From the NCBI RefSeq assembly GCF_024160105.1, contig NZ_JAMFTQ010000001.1, positions 248,001 through 312,000 of the forward strand: DNA of 64,000 nucleotides. The letters run 5' to 3'. This DNA comes from Corynebacterium stercoris. Its GTDB lineage: Bacteria; Actinomycetota; Actinomycetes; Mycobacteriales; Mycobacteriaceae. The position numbers and the translations under genes were made by a program. Shown here piece after piece: positions 42,584-53,143 of this stretch. How positions within the stretch are numbered: the first letter of the stretch is position 1; each line of letters opens with the position of its first letter. The notes under the pieces are model-generated. The model did no database searches. It worked only from the letters and a program-made list of their open reading frames with translations, and was not told the DNA's origin.

Positions 42584-43807
42584 ATGCCGCACACCGAAGT
42601 CACCTGCGCCGCCGGCACCATCGTCGGCACCACCGAAGACGGGGTGCGCCACTTCCACTCCGTCGAGTACTCGCGCATCCCCCGCGCCTTCGACGACCCG
42701 CGTCCTGCGGAGCAGGGGGTGCTTATCGACGCCACTTCCGAGCGCCCCGGCATCCCCGCCCTCTCCATCACGGCGCCGGCCGGAGCGAAAACCCTGGCCG
42801 ACCTGCCGGTGCTCGTGTGGATCCACGGCGGCCGCTTCGAAAGCGGCGACCACACCGAGACCTTCTCCAATCCTGAAGGGTTCGCACGGGAAGGCGTCAT
42901 CCATGTCCGCGTCGGCTACCGGCTGAAGTTCCCGGGGCTGCTCCCCTTCCCCACCGACCCGCCCGGGCACTACCGCGCCGTGGCCGACTGCGCCGCCGCC
43001 CTGACCTGGATCCAGCGCAACATCGAAGCCTTCGGCGGCGACCCGACCAACGTCACCGTGATGGGGCAGTCCGCCGGTGCCGCCATCGTGCTGTGGCTGG
43101 CCCGCCGCGACCACTACCGCGGCGAATTCCGCCGCGCGCTGGCCATGTCGCCCGCGTTTCCCCGCCGCGGTTTCGAGTCCCGCAAGTGGGCGGCGCGCGG
43201 GGCCATCGGCAAGCCGCTCACCCGCGACAGCCTCAACGAGCTCTTCGAGCACGACCCCGCCCGCGTCGAGCGCGCCTACCAGCGTTTCCGCACCCAGTAC
43301 ATCACCGACATGGCGCTCGGCCCTTACCCGCTCGACGCCGCGGAGCTCGCCGAAGTGCCCATCGTGCTCTCCGCCACCGACCAGGAGTTCTTCGACTCCG
43401 GCGCGCCCTTCGACCGCGCCGCGCTCTACCGCCTCCTCGGTCCCCGCCTGGATCTGAAACGCGAAGCCGCCAGCGACTACTTCGCCGCCGTGCAGCGCAT
43501 CGCGCCGGGCCACCCCGCCGGCCAGCTCTTCAGCGACTCGCTGTGCCGCCGCTTCGTCGACCGCGTCGCCGAGGGCGCGCCGGGGCCGATCTACCTTGCC
43601 GAGCACGTCGGCGCCCGCCATTCCGAGGACCTCACGCCGATGTTCCGCGGCGCGCTTCACGAGTGGGTGCTGGGCTTCATCCGCTCCGGCAAGGTGGGCT
43701 GGGAGCGTTACGACGATCGCCGTCTCGCCGCCCGCCGAACCATGGACGGCAAGCTCGACATCGCCCACGACCCGTTCGGGTACCTGCGGGGGTGCTTCAT
43801 CGACTAG
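42584..43807 (+). CDS. Type B carboxylesterase (alpha/beta hydrolase)
   Basis: 407 residues, shorter than typical type B esterases (~500). Oxyanion region VLVWIHGGRFESGD, nucleophile elbow GQSAGAA (Ser near residue 167) and a late His in EHVGARHSEDLTPMF. No signal peptide. Hydrolyses carboxylic esters; the natural substrate is unknown. Divergent from the M3 peptidase gene and followed after 21 bp by an ABC exporter. Confidence 0.88.
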   Translation: MPHTEVTCAAGTIVGTTEDGVRHFHSVEYSRIPRAFDDPRPAEQGVLIDATSERPGIPALSITAPAGAKTLADLPVLVWIHGGRFESGDHTETFSNPEGFAREGVIHVRVGYRLKFPGLLPFPTDPPGHYRAVADCAAALTWIQRNIEAFGGDPTNVTVMGQSAGAAIVLWLARRDHYRGEFRRALAMSPAFPRRGFESRKWAARGAIGKPLTRDSLNELFEHDPARVERAYQRFRTQYITDMALGPYPLDAAELAEVPIVLSATDQEFFDSGAPFDRAALYRLLGPRLDLKREAASDYFAAVQRIAPGHPAGQLFSDSLCRRFVDRVAEGAPGPIYLAEHVGARHSEDLTPMFRGALHEWVLGFIRSGKVGWERYDDRRLAARRTMDGKLDIAHDPFGYLRGCFID

Positions 43808-43814
43808 CGGGCGG

Positions 43815-43820
43815 TATGGT
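43815..43820 (+). promoter_or_regulatory. -10 element of the ABC exporter gene
   Basis: TATGGT, 8 nt before ATG 43829. Confidence 0.4.
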
Positions 43821-43828
43821 GACCCGTC

Positions 43829-45643
43829 ATGCAATCCGTGATCCGCGTCCTGCGCAGCGCCTCCACGCTGTGGCCCTACTACCTGGCCGTCGTGGTGGTG
43901 TCTTCGCTGGTGGCGGGTCTCAGTCTCGTCTCGCCGTTCCTGTTGCGCGAGGCGACCGACACCATCGTGGCCGGCGGCGCCGCGAGCCGCGTCGTGTGGC
44001 TCGCGGTCGCGCTGTTCGCGGCGGAGGCGTTGGCCTCGATCCTGCGCAACGTCTCGGGTTACCTCGGCGACGTGATGGTGGCGCGCATCCGCCAGATCCT
44101 GTCCACCAGGTATTTCGCCAAACTGCTGGCGCTGCCGCAGCGCTACTTCGACGATCAGGTCACGGGCACGATCATCGCGCGGCTGGACCGTTCCATCGCC
44201 AACGTCACGCAGTTCATCCAGTCTATTGCCAACAGTTTCCTGCCGATGATCCTGCAGGTTGTCGCCATTCTGGCCATCACCGGCTATTACTACTGGCCGC
44301 TCGCGATCCTGCTCGCGCTCCTCTTCCCGCTCTACACGTGGCTGACCGCCCTGACCTCCAAACGCTGGCAAGGCTGGGAGCAGGAGAAGAACGAGCACAT
44401 CGACACCGGCAACGGCCGCTTCGCCGAGGTCGTCGGCCAGACGAAGGTCGCAAAGTCCTATGTCGCGGAGGTCCGCGAGCTGGACACCTTCGGTTCCCAC
44501 TACCGGGCCACCGTCGAGCTCACCCGCCCGCAATCGCGCTGGTGGCACTCGATGGACACGCTGCGCGGCGTGGTGATGAACCTCATCTTCCTGGGCATCT
44601 ATCTCATCCTTTTCCTCCGCACGCTGAGCGGCGAGTTCACCATCGGCGAGATGGTTATGCTCCTGCAGATGGTCACCATGGTGCGCCAGCCGGTAACCAT
44701 GATGAGCTGGATCGTCGATTCCGCCCAGCGCGCCGTCGCCGGTTCCTGCTCCTACTTCAAGGTGATGGACGAGCCGGTAGAGCCCACCGCGAACGCCCAG
44801 CTCGTCGCCGCCACCGCCGCCAACGGCACGCCCGACCTCCGCCCGGTGCAGCACCGCCCTCTGCCGGTCGCCGAGCCGGTGGTTGCGCTGCAGGACGTCA
44901 GCTTCGCGTACACCCCCGGGGAGCCAGTGCTTCACGACGTCTCGTTCACAGCCCGCGAGGGCGAGAAGATCGCGCTGGTCGGCGAATCCGGCGGCGGCAA
45001 GTCCACCATCGTCAACCTGCTGCTGGGCCTCTACCCGATCTCCGAAGGCAGCCTCATCATTTGCGGCCGGGACGCGGCCACGCTGGGTGTGGAGGAGCTC
45101 CGCGCCTCAACGGGCGTGGTGTTCCAGGAACCCGCGCTGTTCTCGGGCAGCATCTTCGAAAACATCGCCTACGGCAAACCGGACGCGACGTTGGAGGAAG
45201 TCGTCGACGTGGCGAAGCGCGCCAATGCCCACGGGTTCATCTCCCAGTTCGCCGACGGCTACGACACCGTCATCGGCGAGCGCGGCCTGCGCCTCTCCGG
45301 CGGGCAGCGCCAGCGCGTCGCCGTCGCCCGCGCGATGCTCAAGGACGCTCCCATCCTCATCCTCGACGAGGCCACCTCCGCGCTGGACACCAAGGCCGAA
45401 CGCGCCGTCCAGGCCGGGCTGGACGAGTTGATGAAGAACCGCACCACCATCATGATCGCGCACCGCCTGTCCACCATCGCGGATGTGGACACCATCATCA
45501 CCCTGCGCGACGGCCGCATCGACGAGATTGGTTCCCCTGCCGAGCTCGCCGCCACCGACGGCATTTACGCGGAACTACTGCGCCTCACCGCGTCCTCGTC
45601 CGCAGCGGACCGGGAGCGGCTCAAGGCATACGGTTTCCGGTGA
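43829..45643 (+). CDS. ABC exporter, fused membrane and ATPase domains
   Basis: 604 residues. Six-span type IV ABC membrane domain (residues 1-300), then an ATPase: Walker A GESGGGKST, signature LSGGQRQR, Walker B ILILDEATSALD, H-loop IAHRLST. A half-transporter that should work as a homodimer; MsbA/multidrug-like, substrate unknown. No matching second half gene next door. The 3' end overlaps idi by 23 bp on the opposite strand. Confidence 0.92.
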   Translation: MQSVIRVLRSASTLWPYYLAVVVVSSLVAGLSLVSPFLLREATDTIVAGGAASRVVWLAVALFAAEALASILRNVSGYLGDVMVARIRQILSTRYFAKLLALPQRYFDDQVTGTIIARLDRSIANVTQFIQSIANSFLPMILQVVAILAITGYYYWPLAILLALLFPLYTWLTALTSKRWQGWEQEKNEHIDTGNGRFAEVVGQTKVAKSYVAEVRELDTFGSHYRATVELTRPQSRWWHSMDTLRGVVMNLIFLGIYLILFLRTLSGEFTIGEMVMLLQMVTMVRQPVTMMSWIVDSAQRAVAGSCSYFKVMDEPVEPTANAQLVAATAANGTPDLRPVQHRPLPVAEPVVALQDVSFAYTPGEPVLHDVSFTAREGEKIALVGESGGGKSTIVNLLLGLYPISEGSLIICGRDAATLGVEELRASTGVVFQEPALFSGSIFENIAYGKPDATLEEVVDVAKRANAHGFISQFADGYDTVIGERGLRLSGGQRQRVAVARAMLKDAPILILDEATSALDTKAERAVQAGLDELMKNRTTIMIAHRLSTIADVDTIITLRDGRIDEIGSPAELAATDGIYAELLRLTASSSAADRERLKAYGFR

Positions 45644-46172
45644 TCGCGTCGCGCAGGCGCTGATCGGCAAGCTCCGCAACCAGCCACGGGGAGAACGCGA
45701 ACGGGGTTGCGTCGGCTGCTGCGATGAGCTTTTCCGGAGCGACCCACGCGACGCTGTCCACCTCGGCCGGGTTCGGGGCGAGCTGTGCGTCTGGGTGTAG
45801 CCGGGCGACGTAGACGGGGCAGATCTCGTTCTCCACCACGCCCGAGGAATCGGCGGCGCGGTACTGGAACTCGGGCAGGATGCAATCGAGCGTCGAAAAG
45901 CAATCGTGCCCCAAGCCGAGCTCTGTGTGCGCGCGGCGCAGGATTGCGCCCTCCACTGCCTCGCCAGGCGCGGGGTGGCCGCAAAAGGAGTTCGTCCACA
46001 CGCCCGGCCATGTGAGCTTGCTCAGGGCGCGGCGGGTGAGCAACAAGCCTTCCGGGCCGAGCACCCAGCAGGAAAACGCCAGGTGGAGCGGGGTGTCTGT
46101 GGTGTGGACGTCGCGCTTCGGGGCGGTGCCGATCGGGTTGCCAGCTGCGTCGAGCAGCACGACCTGCTCCAT
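45621..46172 (-). CDS. idi: Isopentenyl-diphosphate delta-isomerase, type I
   Basis: 183 residues, Nudix-fold. TWPGVWTNSFCGHPAPGE carries the catalytic Cys and His, the Nudix-like EGAILRRAHTELGL follows, and the later acid residue lies in ENEICPVYVA. Interconverts IPP and DMAPP for isoprenoid synthesis; upstream of UppS in pathway terms. ATG 46172 shares its last base with the stop of the lipoprotein gene, implying coupling. Confidence 0.94.
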   Translation of the reverse strand: MEQVVLLDAAGNPIGTAPKRDVHTTDTPLHLAFSCWVLGPEGLLLTRRALSKLTWPGVWTNSFCGHPAPGEAVEGAILRRAHTELGLGHDCFSTLDCILPEFQYRAADSSGVVENEICPVYVARLHPDAQLAPNPAEVDSVAWVAPEKLIAAADATPFAFSPWLVAELADQRLRDAITGNRMP

Positions 46173-46729
46173 TAGTTGTTCAGGTTTCCCTCGAACGTGA
46201 CGTTGCCGATGGTGAACTTGGCGTCCCACAGGTTGCCGGTGGACACGTCGAACGGGAACTTCGCGTTCACGGTCGCACCCGGGCCGAGCGGCATATCGAG
46301 GCCGACGATGTCCACGCCGGCCTCCTCGGCCGTCTTCAGCTCCGCGGTGCGGTACTCCTTGTTGCCCGCGTTCCACGTCAGGGTCGGGTTCAACGTGTCG
46401 GCGGGCATCGGCGCGTCCGACTCGTTTGTGATGGCGACGACAACAACGGACCCGCCGCCCGGCGCGTAGGACGTGCCCTGCCATTTATATGACAGCTCCA
46501 TCGCCGGATCCTCGACGCGTTCGCCCTTGATCTCGTTCGTGGTGCTCGGCTCAACCTCTGCCACCGCGAACTCCTTCTCCGGGAGGCCGAGCGTGCTGGT
46601 CGGGGACACTTCCGCGTCCTCGGTGGGGGTTGCCTCCATGCCCTCGGAATTGTCGTCGTCGACAGGCCCGGTGCACGCCGCCAACGGGAAGATCAGCGCG
46701 AGTGCGGCAACTTTGAGGCGTTGAGACAT
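46172..46729 (-). CDS. Lipoprotein of unknown function (DUF4352-like)
   Basis: 185 residues. Lipobox LAAC with Cys near residue 19, a Thr/Glu/Asp-rich linker, and a C-terminal immunoglobulin-like beta domain ([24 protein letters not shown] onward), reminiscent of DUF4352-type extracellular domains. ATG 46729 is chosen over ATG 46738 because a TAGGAT -10 (46737-46742) overlaps the upstream ATG and is 7 nt from the chosen one. Coupled to idi. Confidence 0.7.
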   Translation of the reverse strand: MSQRLKVAALALIFPLAACTGPVDDDNSEGMEATPTEDAEVSPTSTLGLPEKEFAVAEVEPSTTNEIKGERVEDPAMELSYKWQGTSYAPGGGSVVVVAITNESDAPMPADTLNPTLTWNAGNKEYRTAELKTAEEAGVDIVGLDMPLGPGATVNAKFPFDVSTGNLWDAKFTIGNVTFEGNLNN

Positions 46730-46736
46730 GGGTGCC

Positions 46737-46742
46737 ATCCTA
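46737..46742 (-). promoter_or_regulatory. -10 element of the lipoprotein-idi operon
   Basis: TAGGAT on the minus strand, 7 nt before ATG 46729; decides between two nearby ATG codons. Confidence 0.45.
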
Positions 46743-46752
46743 CAGTCCGCGT

Positions 46753-46758
46753 TACCCT
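46753..46758 (+). promoter_or_regulatory. -10 element of the aecD-like gene
   Basis: TACCCT, 7 nt before ATG 46766; faces the lipoprotein promoter. Confidence 0.4.
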
Positions 46759-46765
46759 CGAGCTC

Positions 46766-47887
46766 ATGCAGTTCCCCGATCTTGACACCTTGCGCATCCG
46801 CGGCACCCGAAAGTGGACCCAGTTCGACGAAGACGTCATCCCCATGTTCGTGGCGGAGAGCGATTTCCCCACCGCGCCGGCGGTGAAGCAGGCGATCCTC
46901 GACGCCTGCGAGCGCGAGATGTTCGGGTACACCCCCGCCCCGCACGCGCACGCACTGCCGGAGGCGGTCGCGGACTTTTACGACTGGCGCTACGGATGGC
47001 GCCCCGACCCGAAGCGCATCTTCCCCGTCGCCGACGTGGTGCGCGGCGTGCTGCTGGCCATCCAGTACTTCACCGAGGGCGACGTGATTGTCCCGGTCCC
47101 GTCCTACTTCCCCTTCCTCGACATTGCGCAGACCGCGGGGCGCAAGCGTATCGACGTCGGCTCTGAGCAGGGCCTCGACCTCGCCGAAGTGGAAGCAGCT
47201 TTCGCGAACGGCGCGGGCAGCATCATCGTCACGAACCCGTTCAACCCGGGCGGCTGGATGTTCTCTGCCCAAGAACTCGACCAGATCTGCGAGATCGCCC
47301 GCCAGCACAACGGCCGCGTGATTGTGGATGAGATCCACGCCCCGCTCGTCTACGAAGGCACCCACGTCTGCGCCGCGGAGCGCAACCCGGACGTGTGCAT
47401 CACCGTAACGGCGACCTCGAAGGCGTGGAACATCGCGGGCCTGAAATGCGCACAGATCATCTTCTCCAACGACGAGGACGTCAAGCGCTGGCACAAGGTC
47501 AGCCCGATTGCGAAGGACGGCGTCGGCACGCTCGGCATCGTGGCCGCTGAAGCCTGCTACCGCGACGGCCGCGAGTTCCTCGACGAGGAGGTGGCCCTGC
47601 TCAAGGCCAACCGCGACTGGCTGGTGGCAGAGCTGCCGAAGCGCATCCCCGGCATCCGCTTCGAGGTCCCCCAGGCGACGTACCTGATGTTCCTCGACTT
47701 CCGGGACACCGCGCTAACCGACGAACGCCCCGCCGCCTGGCTGCGCGAGCACGCCCGGGTGGCCATGAGCGAGGGCGTGGATTTCGGCCCGGGCGGCGAG
47801 CACAAGGCGAGGCTGAACTTCGCCACCTCGCCACAGATCCTCAAAGAGGCAGTCGAGCGCATCGCGCAGGCAATCGAACTACGCTAG
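46766..47887 (+). CDS. MalY/PatB-type C-S lyase (cystathionine beta-lyase, AecD-like)
   Basis: 373 residues, PLP fold-type [11 protein letters not shown] contact region, [10 protein letters not shown] with the PLP Asp, and the PLP-binding lysine in [16 protein letters not shown]. glutamicum AecD, a member of this group, splits cystathionine and other S-conjugates to pyruvate, ammonia and a thiol. Roles in methionine synthesis or detoxification are both possible. Its 3' end supplies the -10 (TACGCT) for treS. Confidence 0.9.
   Translation: MQFPDLDTLRIRGTRKWTQFDEDVIPMFVAESDFPTAPAVKQAILDACEREMFGYTPAPHAHALPEAVADFYDWRYGWRPDPKRIFPVADVVRGVLLAIQYFTEGDVIVPVPSYFPFLDIAQTAGRKRIDVGSEQGLDLAEVEAAFANGAGSIIVTNPFNPGGWMFSAQELDQICEIARQHNGRVIVDEIHAPLVYEGTHVCAAERNPDVCITVTATSKAWNIAGLKCAQIIFSNDEDVKRWHKVSPIAKDGVGTLGIVAAEACYRDGREFLDEEVALLKANRDWLVAELPKRIPGIRFEVPQATYLMFLDFRDTALTDERPAAWLREHARVAMSEGVDFGPGGEHKARLNFATSPQILKEAVERIAQAIELR
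47880..47885 (+). promoter_or_regulatory. Possible -10 of treS
   Basis: TACGCT within the last codons of the C-S lyase gene, 8 nt before ATG 47894. Confidence 0.35.
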
Positions 47888-47893
47888 GCCTTT

Positions 47894-49588
<1,695 letters not shown>

Positions 49589-49598
49589 GGCCAAAACC

Positions 49599-50666
49599 AT
49601 GATCGACATCACCGGCACCCGTTTCTTCGGTTCCAAGGCCGCGACGGTCACAGCCACCCGCGTCGCGGCGCAGGAGCCCGTGGGCGAGTACACCTGGCAG
49701 CTCATCGACGTCACCACCGACCGCGGCACCGAGACGTACCAAGTGCTCGTCGACGGGGACCACGACGTCCTCCACACCGATGCCGGCGCCACGGCGTATG
49801 TCGCGAACGTCGGCACGCTCGGCGAGGTGCACGGCGAGCTGCGCCCCGCCCCCGCCACCCCGATGGGCGCGGAGCAGTCGAACACGTCGCTCTACGTCGG
49901 CGACACCATCGTCAAAGTCTTCCGCCGCCTCGAGGACGGGCTCAATCCCGATGTCGAGCTACTCAGCCGCATCGACAACCCGCACGTCGCGCCGGTCACC
50001 GCGTACGTGGTCCGGGGCGGCCAGACGCTCGCGATGCAACAAGCGCGGCTCACCGGCACCGACGGCTTCGACGCGGCCACGCAGGGCGAGCTCTCGCTTG
50101 CCGACGCCCGCGACCTCGGCGCCGCAGTCCGCAGCGTGCACGACTCGCTCGCCGACACCTTCGGCACGGGGACCGTCTCGGCAGATGAAATCAAGCAGGA
50201 GCTCCACGGCCGCCTCGACCAAAACATCGCCAGAGCCGCCGTCCTCGACGAGCACGCCCACCTCATCAGAGCCGCCATTGACCGCATCCCCGACGAACCC
50301 GTTGCGGTCCAGCGCGTCCACGGGGATCTGCACCTCGGGCAGACGATTAAGGGCGCTTCGTGGTACCTCATCGATTTTGAGGGGGAGCCGGCACGTTCCC
50401 TGGAGGAGCGGCGCCGCCCGGACCACCCGCTGCGGGATGTGGCGGGGATGGTGCGCTCCTTCGGGTACGCTGCTGCCGTCGGCAAGCATGGGCCCGAGTG
50501 GGGCGACGAGATGGCTGCCGCCCTCCTGGAGGGGTACGGGGATGCCGACGAGGTGCTGCTTGCCGCGTATGTTGCGGACAAGGCCGCGTACGAGGTCGCG
50601 TATGAGGCGAACAACCGCCCGGATTGGATTGACATCCCGTTGCGTGCCATCGAGGCGCTCAGCTAG
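49599..50666 (+). CDS. Maltokinase (Mak/Pep2)
   Basis: 355 residues versus about 440-455 in mycobacteria; the loss is mainly in the N-terminal cap and linker. N-terminal FFGSKAATV matches the Mak FGGK start, GAEQSNTSLYVGD and KVFRRLEDGLNPDVEL are typical, and the kinase core has VHGDLHLGQTI and LIDFEGEPARSLEERRRPDHPLRDVAGMVRS split over adjacent strands. Uses ATP to make maltose-1-phosphate, feeding GlgE-type glucan building. Same operon as treS. Confidence 0.93.
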   Translation: MIDITGTRFFGSKAATVTATRVAAQEPVGEYTWQLIDVTTDRGTETYQVLVDGDHDVLHTDAGATAYVANVGTLGEVHGELRPAPATPMGAEQSNTSLYVGDTIVKVFRRLEDGLNPDVELLSRIDNPHVAPVTAYVVRGGQTLAMQQARLTGTDGFDAATQGELSLADARDLGAAVRSVHDSLADTFGTGTVSADEIKQELHGRLDQNIARAAVLDEHAHLIRAAIDRIPDEPVAVQRVHGDLHLGQTIKGASWYLIDFEGEPARSLEERRRPDHPLRDVAGMVRSFGYAAAVGKHGPEWGDEMAAALLEGYGDADEVLLAAYVADKAAYEVAYEANNRPDWIDIPLRAIEALS

Positions 50667-50768
50667 TTCCACTTAGTGGGATCAGCTTTCCAAGATCCGC
50701 CTTGGGTACTACTGTGAATGAAACTGTCCCGTTTCAAGGTTTCTACAAGTATCCAAGGAGGTCTCTGT

Positions 50769-52136
50769 ATGGGTTCTACGGCTGTCAGCCCCAAGCGCTC
50801 AGGCATGACCATCGCGATCACTTCGCTCGCACTGTTTTCCATGTTCTTCGGTGCGGGCAACCTGATCTTCCCACCCATGCTGGCCGTCCAGGCCGGCGAT
50901 AACTTCTGGCCCGCAATCCTCGGCTTCCTGGCCACTGGCGCTCTGCTGCCGGTCCTGGCCGTGATCGCTATTTCGCTCGCGGGTGAGGACGTGCGCGACC
51001 TGGCGCAGCGCGGCGGCACCGTCTTCGGCTTGATCTTCCCGATCCTGGCGTACCTGTCCATCGGCGCGTTCTACGCTCTGCCGCGTACCGGCGCGGTGTC
51101 GATGGAAACCGCCATCACCCCGCTGCTCGGTGTCCAGGGCACCACGGCCTCCGCGATCTTCAACATCGTATTCTTCGGCTTGGCGCTCGCGCTGAGCTGG
51201 AACCCGATCAAGATCATGGACACCCTGGGCAAGTTCCTCGTGCCCGCGCTGGTCGTCCTGCTCGTGGTCATGATCATTGTGTCCCTGACCCGTTTCGAGG
51301 CGCAACCAGCCGTCCCGGCTGAGGCCTACGCGGACAACGCCTTCACCGGCGGCCTGCTCGAGGGCTACCTCACCATGGACTCGATCGCGGCGCTGGCGTT
51401 CGCCATCGTGGTCATCTCGACCCTGTCCAACAAGGGTTACCACGGCCGCGAGCTGGTGAACGGCACCATCATCGCCGGTATCGGCGCTGGTGTGATGCTC
51501 GCACTGATCTACCTGGGCTTGGGCGGCATCGGCCGCGTTATCCCGAACGGCGCGAGCTTCGAGAACGGCGCTGGCCTCTTGGCAGAGGCTTCGAACATGA
51601 CCATGGGCACCGCTGGCCAGATCGTGTTCTCCCTCGTGGTGCTGCTGGCCTGCCTCACCACCGCCGTGGGCCTGATCACCGCGACGTCGGAGTACTTCTC
51701 CGAGCAGTTCTTCGGCTCCTACCGCATCTGGGCCGTGATCTTCACCGTGTGGTCCATGGTGTTCGCCACCCAGGGCCTGAGCTTCATCATGACCATCGCC
51801 GCGCCGGTCATCGGCTTCCTCTACCCGCCGGCGATCACCCTGATCCTGGTTACCCTTATTGAGCCGCTGTTCCGAGCGAAGACCCGCTTCACCTGGGCGT
51901 TCGCTCTCCCGGTGTGGGTGGCAGTGATTTACTCCCTGATTGAGACCTTCGTTGGCCTGGGCTGGGCAGCTGACGCCCTGAATCCGGTCGTCTCCTGGGC
52001 CCCGCTCGCCGGCGCCGGCCTCGGCTGGGTTGTCCCGGTTGCTGTCGCTTTCATCATCGGCCTGGTGATTGACTTCATGAACCCGAAGCCGGCCCGCGTG
52101 ATCGGCGAAGTGGAGCACGAGGAACAGCTCGTTTAA
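50769..52136 (+). CDS. brnQ: Branched-chain amino acid transporter BrnQ
   Basis: 455 residues, about 12 hydrophobic segments, LIVCS family: FFGAGNLIFPPMLAVQAG near residues 27-44. Imports Ile, Leu and Val with a cation. ATG 50769 has an excellent Shine-Dalgarno (AAGGAGG, 50756-50762). An in-frame ATG at 50718 would add 17 residues but has no Shine-Dalgarno; the sequence between is better seen as leader. Confidence 0.93.
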   Translation: MGSTAVSPKRSGMTIAITSLALFSMFFGAGNLIFPPMLAVQAGDNFWPAILGFLATGALLPVLAVIAISLAGEDVRDLAQRGGTVFGLIFPILAYLSIGAFYALPRTGAVSMETAITPLLGVQGTTASAIFNIVFFGLALALSWNPIKIMDTLGKFLVPALVVLLVVMIIVSLTRFEAQPAVPAEAYADNAFTGGLLEGYLTMDSIAALAFAIVVISTLSNKGYHGRELVNGTIIAGIGAGVMLALIYLGLGGIGRVIPNGASFENGAGLLAEASNMTMGTAGQIVFSLVVLLACLTTAVGLITATSEYFSEQFFGSYRIWAVIFTVWSMVFATQGLSFIMTIAAPVIGFLYPPAITLILVTLIEPLFRAKTRFTWAFALPVWVAVIYSLIETFVGLGWAADALNPVVSWAPLAGAGLGWVVPVAVAFIIGLVIDFMNPKPARVIGEVEHEEQLV

Positions 52137-52143
52137 AAAGGCG

Positions 52144-52149
52144 TAGCGT
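52144..52149 (+). promoter_or_regulatory. -10 element of the luciferase-like oxidoreductase gene
   Basis: TAGCGT, 6 nt before ATG 52156. Confidence 0.35.
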
Positions 52150-52155
52150 GGGGGC

Positions 52156-53133
52156 ATGAAGCTATCCCTGATTGATTTCTGCACCCGCTACCCCGGCGAG
52201 ACCGTCGGCGAGGCGATGGAGCGTTCCGTCGCCTTCGCCCAAACCGCCGAAGCGCTCGGGTTCCACCGCATTTGGTACTCCGAGCACCACAACATGACGT
52301 CTATCGTCTCCTCGGTGCCGTCGGTCCTCATCTCCCACATCGGTGCCCGCACCAGCTCGATTCGCCTGGGCGCCGGCGGCGTGATGCTGCCGAACCACTC
52401 CCCGTATGTCATCGCCGAGCAGTTCGGCATGCTCGAGGAGCTCTACCCGGGCCGCATTGATCTCGGCCTCGGCCGCGCCCCGGGCACCGACCAGCAAACG
52501 CTCGGCCGCGCGCTGCGCCGCGATCCCCGCGCCGCCGAGAACTTCCCACAGGACGTGCAGGAGCTGCAGGCGTGGCTCTCCACCGAGTCGCCGCTGCCGG
52601 GCGTAGTGGCCACCCCGGGTTTCGGCACGAACGTCCCGCTCTACATCCTCGGCTCCTCCATGTTCGGCGCCTCCCTCGCCGCGCAGCTGGGCCTGCCGTA
52701 CTCCTTCGCCTCCCACTTCGCGCCGCAGGCGCTGGAGCAGGCCACGACGTACTACCGGGAGAACTACCAGCCTTCGGAGCGCTATCCGGAGCCGTACTGC
52801 ATTGCGGCGGTGAACGTCATCGCCGCGGACACTGCTGAGGAGGCGAATCGCCAGGAGGAGATCGTGCACCGCAACCGCGTGCGCAATTTCGTCGGCCGCC
52901 GGGGCACGCCGCTGAGCGACGAGCAGCTGGACAGCGTGGTCCACTCCTACCAGGGCCGGCAGATCATCGACATGCTGCGCTACACCGCCAAGGGCACCGG
53001 CGACGAGGTGCGTGAATACCTCGAGTGGTTCGCCGACCACGCGAAGGCGGACGAATTGATGATCTCGCTGCAGTCTGCTACCCACGACGATACGTTGCAT
53101 GCAATGGGGATTCTGGCAGACGCCATGGGGTAG
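52156..53133 (+). CDS. LLM-class (bacterial luciferase-like) flavin oxidoreductase
   Basis: 325 residues. TIM-barrel FMN-dependent monooxygenase family: WYSEHHNM, SSVPSVLISHIGARTSSIRLGAGG, LPNHSPYVIAEQFG and the LDLGLGRAPGTD-type motif (here IDLGLGRAPGTD). Belongs to the branch often called MsnO8 LLM; substrate unknown. It lies between brnQ and the peptide importer; the importer's own -10 overlaps its stop. Confidence 0.9.
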   Translation: MKLSLIDFCTRYPGETVGEAMERSVAFAQTAEALGFHRIWYSEHHNMTSIVSSVPSVLISHIGARTSSIRLGAGGVMLPNHSPYVIAEQFGMLEELYPGRIDLGLGRAPGTDQQTLGRALRRDPRAAENFPQDVQELQAWLSTESPLPGVVATPGFGTNVPLYILGSSMFGASLAAQLGLPYSFASHFAPQALEQATTYYRENYQPSERYPEPYCIAAVNVIAADTAEEANRQEEIVHRNRVRNFVGRRGTPLSDEQLDSVVHSYQGRQIIDMLRYTAKGTGDEVREYLEWFADHAKADELMISLQSATHDDTLHAMGILADAMG

Positions 53134-53136
53134 CCT
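53131..53136 (+). promoter_or_regulatory. -10 element of the peptide-type ABC importer operon
   Basis: TAGCCT overlapping the upstream stop codon, 7 nt before ATG 53144. Confidence 0.4.
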
Positions 53137-53143
53137 TTGCCGG

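Noticed and set aside
42551..44935. 794-codon frame antisense to the esterase and ABC exporter genes
   Set aside because: Covers two solid genes on the other strand and has no recognisable protein content.
43093..45663. 856-codon frame on the same strand as the esterase and exporter
   Set aside because: Arg/Pro-rich shadow in another frame; the exporter frame has all ABC motifs.
50718..50768. Upstream ATG for brnQ or a leader peptide
   Set aside because: In frame but without a Shine-Dalgarno, while ATG 50769 has a near-perfect one; no Ile/Leu/Val run for attenuation.
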